Positions 1-4,846 of a stretch of 6,226 nucleotides of DNA are shown piece after piece. The stretch spans positions 1-6,226 of the forward strand of contig JANQKH010000736.1 in NCBI GenBank assembly GCA_028281215.1. The letters run 5' to 3'. How positions within the stretch are numbered: position 1 is the first letter of the stretch; each line of letters begins with the position of its first letter. The notes beneath the pieces are model-generated. The model worked only from the letters and a program-made list of their open reading frames with translations, was not told the DNA's origin and ran no database searches. This DNA is from Phycisphaeraceae bacterium. Lineage in GTDB: Bacteria; Planctomycetota; Phycisphaerae; Phycisphaerales; Phycisphaeraceae. The translations under genes were made by a program, and so were the position numbers.

Positions 1-300
1 GCGACGTTCATCGGTATCGTCGCGTTTGTGATGTTTCCGCTGGCGGCCACAGGCAGTGTCGGCGGCTCATTGTTTGGACGACTGCTGGGCATGAGCCGCA
101 TCATGACCTTCATCGGCGTCGTGATCGGCAGTTTGCTGGGTTGCGGCGTGATGTACCTCTTCGCCGAACTCATCAACAAACATCTGCCGCGCGATAATCC
201 ATTCACCATCATCGGCGGCATCTTGTTCGTCGTGGCGTTTATCGTGTGGCTGAACCTGCGCTACAAGAAGATGAAACGGCGGATGGAGGCGGCGGAGTAG
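1..300 (+). CDS. C-terminal part of a multi-pass membrane protein, possibly small multidrug export family
   Basis: The reading frame is open from the first base, so the N-terminus lies outside the window; 99 residues are visible and end at TAG (298-300). The visible part has three hydrophobic stretches at about residues 1-16, 33-56 and 68-85, followed by a strongly basic tail (RYKKMKRRM) expected to be cytosolic. The first stretch runs into a Pro-Leu-x-x-Thr-Gly-Ser segment and then GGSLFGRLLGMSR. A proline, TG(S/A) and small-residue loop before 'LLG' resembles the second half of the small multidrug export family (COG2426/PF06695), as I recall it. That assignment comes from memory of the family pattern, and the substrate is unknown. 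It could equally be another small integral membrane protein. The gene is convergent with the minus-strand genes that begin at 1466, with the transposase unit in between. No intrinsic terminator follows the stop. Confidence 0.6.
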   Translation, partial: ATFIGIVAFVMFPLAATGSVGGSLFGRLLGMSRIMTFIGVVIGSLLGCGVMYLFAELINKHLPRDNPFTIIGGILFVVAFIVWLNLRYKKMKRRMEAAE

Positions 301-353
301 GGGCCGGTGAAATGACAAAGCATGAATGACCAATGATTGGGTGCCAAGGAGTT

Positions 354-388
354 GGGTGCCACTACTCGGCCGCACGCAGAGTAGTGCC
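354..388 (+). repeat. REP-like imperfect palindrome, copy 1 (upstream of the transposase)
   Basis: A conserved head GGGTGC (354-359) is followed by a perfect 8-bp stem, CACTACTC (360-367) with GAGTAGTG (379-386), around an 11-base loop. The reverse complement matches the copy at 1016-1050 at 32 of 35 positions. It lies 27 bases before the most likely transposase start. A head sequence plus a short hairpin next to a RAYT gene is the usual form of a REP element. Confidence 0.8.
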
Positions 389-415
389 GACAACCAACAC
401 CCCTTAAATTCTTCC

Positions 416-958
416 ATGACTTTACCGGATCATCAGAAACGCATGCGACGGCGCGAAACACCCGGCGAAGCAAGATTTGTCACGTTTTCATGCTACAAAC
501 AGTTGCCACTTTTTCAGAACGACCAAATCAAACAAGTGTTTGCCGATCGATTAGCGCGTGTGCGCGAGACACATCGTTGCCAACTGTTGGCGTGGGTCTT
601 GATGCCTGAACACGTTCATCTCGTTCTTGTTCCGAATCTGCCGGAGCACCCACTGAAAGATGTCTTATCGACGCTTAAACGCCCCATCGCAGAACAGGTG
701 ATTCGTCGTTGGCGCGAGTTTGATGCATCCATCCGCAAACGATTAGTCGATCGCAAAGGGCGAATTCGATTCTGGCAACGGGGTGGCGGATACGATCGCA
801 ACATCGTCTCCGATCAAGAACTGCTCGAAAAGATTAACTACATACACGATAATCCCGTTCGTCGCGGGTTGGCTGATCGAACCGTCGATTGGCCGTGGAG
901 CAGTGCATGTTGGTACGAGACCGGCGAGGGATTGATTTCAATGGACGCGTGGGATTGA
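416..958 (+). CDS. REP-associated tyrosine transposase (IS200-like, Y1 family)
   Basis: This is a 180-residue single-strand DNA transposase of the HUH/Y1 superfamily (PF01797). Such enzymes use a metal held by an HxH pair and one tyrosine to nick DNA at hairpins. The HUH pair is His66-x-His68 in 'MPEHVHLVL'. The likely catalytic tyrosine is Tyr142 in 'INYIHDNPV'. The N-terminal RRRETPGEARFVTFSCY segment, the 'FWQRGGGYDRNI' segment and the final 'DWPWSSA' are also typical of RAYTs. The length suits the family. The frame is open back to an ATG at 326, but that start would translate the upstream palindrome and is unlikely. ATG 416 and ATG 443 both fit, and neither has a clear ribosome binding site. 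The gene is flanked by three palindromes that are its likely substrates. All motif residues are present, so it may be active. The family call is firm; activity is inferred. Confidence 0.88.
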   Translation: MTLPDHQKRMRRRETPGEARFVTFSCYKQLPLFQNDQIKQVFADRLARVRETHRCQLLAWVLMPEHVHLVLVPNLPEHPLKDVLSTLKRPIAEQVIRRWREFDASIRKRLVDRKGRIRFWQRGGGYDRNIVSDQELLEKINYIHDNPVRRGLADRTVDWPWSSACWYETGEGLISMDAWD

Positions 959-970
959 CGAAACATTTAC

Positions 971-1005
971 GGGTGCCATCACCCGGCCGCAGGCAGTGTG
1001 ATGTG
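971..1005 (+). repeat. REP-like imperfect palindrome, copy 2
   Basis: It starts 12 bases after the transposase stop with the same head (GGGTGCC) and the same CGGCCGCA loop segment as copy 1. The stem is CATCACCC (977-984) against GTGTGATG (996-1003), with seven of eight positions paired. Two stem positions differ from copy 1 on both arms so that pairing is kept, which is strong evidence that the hairpin is under selection or is copied as a structure. Confidence 0.75.
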
Positions 1006-1015
1006 GTGAACACAT

Positions 1016-1050
1016 AGCACTACTCTGCCTTCGGCCGAGTAGTGGCACCC
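1016..1050 (-). repeat. REP-like imperfect palindrome, copy 3 (inverted)
   Basis: Read on the minus strand this is a near-copy of copy 1: the same GGGTGC head (1050-1045) and the same 8-bp stem, CACTACTC (1018-1025) with GAGTAGTG (1037-1044), with the loop differing at two bases. The loop can form an inner GCC/GGC pairing. It faces copy 2 across about 10 bases, making a head-out inverted pair like a BIME. It ends two bases from the stop codon of the minus-strand gene at 1053, so it may also protect or end that transcript, although no U-tract follows. Confidence 0.8.
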
Positions 1051-1052
1051 GG

Positions 1053-1466
1053 CTAGACTTCGTTGTTTCGGTACGCGGAAAAACATTGCGATTGGACCCA
1101 CAAGTAGCCAATTTCATTTGGGGTCAGTGCGCCGCGCCGAAATTTGTGATCGCCGAAGTTTCCAATATCGTTCAGTTGAATTTCGGTGATTCCATCACAA
1201 TCTAAGTGCAGCAAGATTTGGCGGATGATCTCGGCATTTCTCGACCAATTGGCAGGTTTCGCCGGTTTGATATACCTCTCAAGCGGATTGCACCAAGAAC
1301 GCATAGTCTCACGATCACATTCTTCTGGGTAGGGGACGGATTCACCTGCCTTGTCGAAGTAGTAGTCAACAACGTGAACAAAGGCGTCCCAGAGCGCTTC
1401 AACTTGTGTAAGCCACTCTTTGTAATGTGGATCATCTGGGTTAGGTGCATTGCTGAAGCAAGGCAT
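1053..1466 (-). CDS. Hypothetical protein, 137 residues, no family recognised
   Basis: The start at 1466 is set by GGAGG seven bases upstream. The frame continues to 1571 only through a TTG with no ribosome binding site. The product begins MPCFSNAPNPDDPHYKEW and appears soluble: no signal peptide and no membrane segment. It is rich in aromatic residues (several Trp, Tyr and Phe), mixed in charge and probably mostly helical, for example around 'EWLTQVEALWDAFVHVVDYYFDK' (in two parts: EWLTQVEALWDAF, then HVVDYYFDK). Several cysteines are scattered without a CxxC pair. I do not recognise the fold. It lies 117 bases downstream of the HNH endonuclease on the same strand and could be co-transcribed. 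Its base composition looks less GC-rich than that of the neighbouring HNH gene. It ends two bases from palindrome copy 3. The clean Shine-Dalgarno and protein-like composition argue that it is a real gene; its role is unknown. Confidence 0.7.
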   Translation of the reverse strand: MPCFSNAPNPDDPHYKEWLTQVEALWDAFVHVVDYYFDKAGESVPYPEECDRETMRSWCNPLERYIKPAKPANWSRNAEIIRQILLHLDCDGITEIQLNDIGNFGDHKFRRGALTPNEIGYLWVQSQCFSAYRNNEV

Positions 1467-1473
1467 ACGTAAA

Positions 1474-1478
1474 CCTCC
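1474..1478 (-). promoter_or_regulatory. Ribosome binding site of the 137-residue protein
   Basis: On the minus strand GGAGG stands seven bases before the ATG at 1466. This decides the start, cutting 35 codons from the longest possible frame. Confidence 0.75.
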
Positions 1479-1583
1479 AACGTCGCCACGACATCGAAAG
1501 CCAAGTGCTTTCTTGATTGCGGCGGACGACGTGTCGCGCCACCTATTTTCGGATTGACAACGGTGATTCAAATCTGGTCGAGA

Positions 1584-2219
1584 TCACTTCAACTCCACCG
1601 ACCAATAAGCATTATCCACAAACGCGCGCCACGATGCGTACTTGTCTGATCCGACGCGTAGCGAAATGACGGGGTTGCGTTTTGGTTTGACTGGTTTGCG
1701 GATCAGCGCCATGCGCGCCTGCTTCGGTGTGCGGCCGCCTTTCCTGGAGTTGCAGTCGACACAGCAGCAGACGAGGTTGACCCATGAACTGCCGCCGCCC
1801 TGGCTTCGGGGGACGACGTGGTCGAGGCTCAGTTCCTGGGTGGGGAACTTGTGGCCGCAGTATTGGCAGGTGTTGTGGTCGCGGGCGAAGATGTTGCGGC
1901 GGTTGAGTTTGACATCCTGTTTGGGCAGGCGGTCATAACCGAGCAGGCGGATGATTTTGGGCACGGCGATGTCGAAGCGGACGGTGCTGACCCAACTGTA
2001 GTGCTCTTCGTTGACGCCGTGGTCTTCGCGCGCCTGGCTGAGGTCGGTCCAGCTTTCGAAGTCGTAGCCGGTGTAGGAGGCGTCGTCGCAGCGGATGGCT
2101 TCGGCAAGGTCGCGGAACAGGAGACTGAACGCGCGCTTCGCATCGACGACACGAATCGCCATCCACATTTTGTTCAGCACGAGAACGTGCGAATTGAGAG
2201 TTGCGCCTTGTGCGATCAT
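1584..2219 (-). CDS. HNH endonuclease family protein
   Basis: A 211-residue protein with a C-terminal HNH nuclease module, a metal-dependent DNA-cutting fold. The N-terminal part (about residues 8-45, SHVLVLNKMWMAIRVVDAKRA onward: 'HVLVLNKMWMAIRV', 'DAKRAFSLLF') is the leader typical of a group of stand-alone HNH proteins that I associate with planctomycetes and relatives. The nuclease core spans about 105-165: a zinc-binding Cys118-x2-Cys121, the Asp133-His134 of the first HNH strand ('LSLDHVVPRSQGG'), Asn148 in 'WVNLV', and Cys153-x2-Cys156 followed by Asn157 in 'CVDCNSRKGGRTP'. All core residues are present, so the enzyme is likely active. The target and biological role are not shown by the sequence; no methyltransferase or restriction partner is adjacent. 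It could act in repair, or be a domesticated homing-type enzyme. It has its own likely promoter at 2250-2278 and lies downstream of the SET gene on the same strand. Confidence 0.9.
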   Translation of the reverse strand: MIAQGATLNSHVLVLNKMWMAIRVVDAKRAFSLLFRDLAEAIRCDDASYTGYDFESWTDLSQAREDHGVNEEHYSWVSTVRFDIAVPKIIRLLGYDRLPKQDVKLNRRNIFARDHNTCQYCGHKFPTQELSLDHVVPRSQGGGSSWVNLVCCCVDCNSRKGGRTPKQARMALIRKPVKPKRNPVISLRVGSDKYASWRAFVDNAYWSVELK

Positions 2220-2249
2220 GATCTGCTCGCCTGGGCTTGGGTTCGCAGT

Positions 2250-2278
2250 ATCGTATCGGGCACAAGGGTTGGATTCAA
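2250..2278 (-). promoter_or_regulatory. Candidate sigma-70-type promoter for the HNH gene
   Basis: On the minus strand, TTGAAT (2278-2273) and TACGAT (2255-2250) are separated by exactly 17 bases, each matching the consensus at four of six positions. Transcription would begin near 2243, leaving a leader of about 25 bases before ATG 2219. Found by eye only. Confidence 0.4.
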
Positions 2279-2431
2279 AGGGTTTTATGAAAAAACGATG
2301 TGGGCGCGTTGAAAGAGCGGAAAACCAAATGTCGATCGTGGTATTTGCAGTTGAGCGGGCGATCGCAGATCACCGATTGGCCGAAGTGGTGGCGCACACA
2401 CGTGGCGATCTCAAACCAGTCATGTTAATAC

Positions 2432-2767
2432 TTATTCCGCTTCTTCGAGTTCCAATGCTTCATGGTCGAGTTCGTCCTCTTCCCATGTTTCGCCGTAGTG
2501 GTGCGTGATCTCCTCGCCCGGTTGAATGTCGCGCAGGGCGACAAGGGTAAGGTCGTCGTAGTAGGCGGCGTTGGGATCCGGTGAATGGTTCACGTAACGG
2601 CATTCGTTGACAACCTCGAACCCGATTTCATCGTCGATCCACAACACGTGAGGGCCGTCCTGTTCGGTGCGCTTGCCTTCCAGGAACGCGATGACGGTGC
2701 CTTCTTTGATATTGATTTCTGCGAACAATCCTTTGCCGTGGATTCGGCTTTCTTTCACTGTAAACAT
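2432..2767 (-). CDS. Small SET-domain protein (putative lysine methyltransferase)
   Basis: A 111-residue protein made almost entirely of a SET domain, the S-adenosylmethionine-dependent lysine methyltransferase fold. It has the N-terminal 'RIHGKGLFA' (8-16), the cofactor and active-site segment 'YVNHSPDPNA' (58-67, asparagine 60 and histidine 61 of the NHS motif), and the closing 'LRDIQPGEEITHHYG' (78-92) with the pseudoknot tyrosine 91. It lacks pre-SET and post-SET cysteine clusters, as is usual for bacterial versions. The position that is often cysteine in NHSCxPN is not cysteine here. The last 20 residues are very acidic (EEDELDHEALELEEAE). Eukaryotic SET proteins modify histones; substrates of bacterial stand-alone SET proteins are mostly unknown. 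The ATG at 2767 has a GGAG 12 bases upstream, a rather long spacing. A good promoter candidate lies at 2857-2885. The family call is firm; catalysis is inferred. Confidence 0.88.
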   Translation of the reverse strand: MFTVKESRIHGKGLFAEINIKEGTVIAFLEGKRTEQDGPHVLWIDDEIGFEVVNECRYVNHSPDPNAAYYDDLTLVALRDIQPGEEITHHYGETWEEDELDHEALELEEAE

Positions 2768-2856
2768 GGAACTGCATCACTCCAACAAACGGCCTTGTCG
2801 TGTTTCAACTTTGATACGCATGGTCGAAACGTTTCCCGACAACAAATCAGCGGCGA

Positions 2857-2885
2857 AGGATAGGCATGTTTCATTGAATTGACAA
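2857..2885 (-). promoter_or_regulatory. Candidate sigma-70-type promoter for the SET gene
   Basis: On the minus strand, TTGTCA (2885-2880, five of six consensus bases) and TATCCT (2862-2857, four of six) are spaced by 17 bases. The start of transcription would be near 2850, giving a leader of about 80 bases. The promoter lies between the upstream terminator (2994-3027) and the SET start, as expected for an independent unit. Confidence 0.5.
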
Positions 2886-2993
2886 GCAAGCGAAATGTGT
2901 GAATTGTTCAAGCCATCAGCGCGCGACGGGTTTGGCAAATTGAATCCTTGAACCTTCCGTTTGGCGCGCGGGTGGAAAACCATGTGGTGACAT

Positions 2994-3027
2994 AAAAAAA
3001 CCAGCCGCATGTTGAGTGCGGCTGGTT
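2994..3027 (-). terminator. Intrinsic terminator of the PEP-CTERM gene
   Basis: On the minus strand a perfect 9-bp GC-rich stem, CCAGCCGCA (3025-3017) with TGCGGCTGG (3009-3001), encloses a 7-base loop and runs directly into seven T residues (3000-2994). Two further A-T pairs can extend the stem. It begins about 30 bases after the stop codon at 3059. This is a textbook Rho-independent terminator; the plus-strand side lacks a U-tract, so it works in the minus direction. Confidence 0.92.
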
Positions 3028-3058
3028 GGTTTGTGATTGAATTGTCATGCTTGCAACG

Positions 3059-4564
3059 TTACGCGGTGCGGCGTCGACGACGGATGAAGATCAAGCCGGA
3101 CGCGCCGATGAGAGCAAACGTCGCGGGCTCGGGCACCGGTGTGCCGAACACCTGTACCTCGGCGAGGGACAGGATGTTGCCGTTGGCGGACATGATGCGC
3201 AGGGCGTCGGCGTCAATGTTGCCGGCGTCGATACGGACCGAGGAGACGCCGGCCATGTTGCCCAGCGTTTCGGTGAAGACGACGTCACCGCCGAACAGCA
3301 GGGCGACTTCCGCGTTGCTGAGCCGTTCACTGACTTCAGCGCGGTTGAAGATGACGATTTCATCGATGTTGAATTGACCGCCCAGGAGCAGGTTCCATGT
3401 CGGGTTCGGGTCGCCGCCGGCGGTGTGGGTCACGCTGCCGTCGGTGGGATCGTCTGGGTCGCCGAAGAAGCGGCCGTCGGTGATGCCGTCAATGGCAAAG
3501 AATGCATCATTACCGCCCGGGTTGGCGGGGTTGCCTATGCGTGTGGACGACTGGAACGCGAAGGCTTTGGGGTTGCGGGCGATGTTGGGCAGTTCGCCGC
3601 CAAAGACCTGCACTTCAGCCAGTTCCAGCGTGCGGTTGTTGCCGTTGTCGTTGAGCTGGACCTTGACGAATTTGCCTTCGGTGCCGAAGTCGACGGCGTG
3701 GAAGTTGGGGGTCGGCACGCCGGCGGGCAACGTCTTGGTGAACACTTCGTTCATGTTCTCGTCGAGGACGGAAATGTTGAAGTTGTTCAGGCGGTTGTTG
3801 CAGCAACCGTCGGTGCGTTCGTGGAGGATGATATTATCGATGTGGAAGTTATCGGTGAGTTCGACCATCCAGGACGGCGTGGCTTCATTATCGGTGTGCG
3901 TGACGGATTGGTTTCCGAAAACGCCGTTGGTATTGCCGTCGATGGCGAGGATGGCTTTGTTGCCTTGCGGCGCGCCGGTGCGGGTGGAGGACTGGGTTGC
4001 CGTGCCGAGGCGGGCGACGTTGCGGCCGTTACCGAAGAAATCGGGATCGTTCTCGGAGATATCGCTGAAGACCTGTACCTCGGCAAGCGAGAGCACGTTG
4101 GCGCCGTTGAGCTGGACCCGCACGCGTTGGCCAGTCACGCCTCCGAAATTGAACGTCTGGCTGCCGCCCTGAGCGACCTGGCCTGCGAAGTTCTGCGATG
4201 CGATGACCGCATTCGCGTCATTGAGCACAGCGACGTTGAAGTTGCTCAGGCGGTTGCCGCAGCAGTCGGCACGGTTGAACAGCACGACGTCGTCGATAGC
4301 GCGGTCGGCGTTGAGGTCGACCAGCCATGTGGCTTGCGCTTGGTTGTTTGTGTGCGTGACGGAACCGTTGTTGAAGATGCCATCGGTGTTGCCGTCCAGC
4401 GCGACTTGAGCGATATCGCCTTGGAAGGCAGCGCCGGTGCGCGTGCTGGATTGTGAGGCGGTGCCGATGCGGGCGACGTTGACCACGACGGCTTGGGCAG
4501 TTGAGGTGATCAGCGCGCCAACCAATGCCATGCACGCTACAGCGAGGAAACGATGAGGAACCAT
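3059..4564 (-). CDS. Exported PEP-CTERM protein with three fucolectin/discoidin-like repeats
   Basis: A 501-residue protein for export and C-terminal sorting. The start at 4564 is chosen because GGAG lies six bases upstream and a signal peptide follows (VPHRFLAVACMALVGALIT, cut probably after 'TAQA' at 25). A longer frame to 4627 has no such support. Three tandem F5/8-type C (discoidin, fucolectin-like) repeats occupy about 28-166, 182-321 and 327-473. Each runs from 'NVAR.G.A.QSSTRTG' through 'A.DGNT.G', 'SVTHT' and 'W.V.L' to 'L.LAEVQVF'. Eel-type fucolectins bind fucose with one His and two Arg around a Cys-Cys pair. The matching residues are His71, Arg98, Cys101-Cys102 and Arg105 in repeat 1, and His223, Arg250, Cys254-Cys255 and Arg258 in repeat 2. 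Repeat 3 keeps His380, Arg408 and Arg414 but has no cysteine pair. The tail is a canonical PEP-CTERM: VPEP at 477-480, a hydrophobic segment, then RRRRR, which exosortase systems recognise. Likely an extracellular or envelope glycan-binding protein; ligand unproven. No exosortase is in the window. Confidence 0.93.
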   Translation of the reverse strand: MVPHRFLAVACMALVGALITSTAQAVVVNVARIGTASQSSTRTGAAFQGDIAQVALDGNTDGIFNNGSVTHTNNQAQATWLVDLNADRAIDDVVLFNRADCCGNRLSNFNVAVLNDANAVIASQNFAGQVAQGGSQTFNFGGVTGQRVRVQLNGANVLSLAEVQVFSDISENDPDFFGNGRNVARLGTATQSSTRTGAPQGNKAILAIDGNTNGVFGNQSVTHTDNEATPSWMVELTDNFHIDNIILHERTDGCCNNRLNNFNISVLDENMNEVFTKTLPAGVPTPNFHAVDFGTEGKFVKVQLNDNGNNRTLELAEVQVFGGELPNIARNPKAFAFQSSTRIGNPANPGGNDAFFAIDGITDGRFFGDPDDPTDGSVTHTAGGDPNPTWNLLLGGQFNIDEIVIFNRAEVSERLSNAEVALLFGGDVVFTETLGNMAGVSSVRIDAGNIDADALRIMSANGNILSLAEVQVFGTPVPEPATFALIGASGLIFIRRRRRTA

Positions 4565-4570
4565 GGTTTT

Positions 4571-4574
4571 CTCC
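4571..4574 (-). promoter_or_regulatory. Ribosome binding site of the PEP-CTERM gene
   Basis: On the minus strand GGAG stands six bases before the ATG at 4564, directly ahead of the signal peptide. It supports this start over the upstream ATG at 4627. Confidence 0.7.
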
Positions 4575-4627
4575 AAATGGAAACGAGTTTGTCGGATACT
4601 TTGCCAGAAACAGTACAAACCCGGCAC

Positions 4628-4665
4628 CGAAGTGAAATGGCGTTTCTCTTTCCCAGTTCACTTCG
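4628..4665. repeat. 9-bp inverted repeat at the predicted 5' end of the PEP-CTERM mRNA
   Basis: Perfect arms CGAAGTGAA (4628-4636) and TTCACTTCG (4657-4665) flank a 20-base spacer. The outer arm coincides with the expected transcription start (about 4664) of the promoter at 4671-4699. It could be an operator or a hairpin at the 5' end of the transcript. The role is inferred from position only. Confidence 0.45.
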
Positions 4666-4670
4666 AGAAT

Positions 4671-4699
4671 AATATACCTCAGTTATCAAGAATTCGCAA
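4671..4699 (-). promoter_or_regulatory. Candidate sigma-70-type promoter for the PEP-CTERM gene
   Basis: On the minus strand, TTGCGA (4699-4694, four of six consensus bases) and TATATT (4676-4671, five of six) are spaced by exactly 17 bases. The region is locally AT-rich in contrast to the GC-rich genes. The leader to ATG 4564 would be about 100 bases. No other gene lies between here and the rhomboid gene end at 4847. Confidence 0.55.
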
Positions 4700-4846
4700 C
4701 CGTCATTGAGCGCAGAATTCCCTGTTTTTTCGGCGAAATCCGGATCAGCAGCTTCTCCATTCAAGGCGGATATGAGTGCGGGGGCCTCCCATTCGGGTGA
4801 TTGCTTTCCGCGCCGTCGTGTCGGTCCGCATGACCATCAAACTTCC

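Noticed and set aside
326..415. N-terminal extension of the transposase from ATG 326
   Set aside because: These 30 codons would translate palindrome copy 1 and do not match RAYT N-termini; starts at 416 or 443 are better.
1818..2312. Plus-strand open frame of 164 codons opposite the HNH gene
   Set aside because: Antisense shadow of a gene with an intact HNH core; no recognisable domain or start signal.
2777..3010. Minus-strand open frame of 77 codons upstream of the SET gene
   Set aside because: It begins inside the intrinsic terminator and spans the SET promoter; there is no ribosome binding site and no protein-like pattern.
3047..4456. Long plus-strand open frame (469 codons) opposite the PEP-CTERM gene
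   Set aside because: It is valine-, glycine- and aspartate-rich with no recognisable domain, and it mirrors the minus-strand gene, which has a signal peptide, repeats, ribosome binding site, promoter and terminator.
4537..4764. Minus-strand open frame of 75 codons between rhomboid and PEP-CTERM genes
   Set aside because: Its first part looks mildly protein-like, but it covers the PEP-CTERM promoter, leader and start, and has no ribosome binding site. I see no supported gene in 4700-4846.
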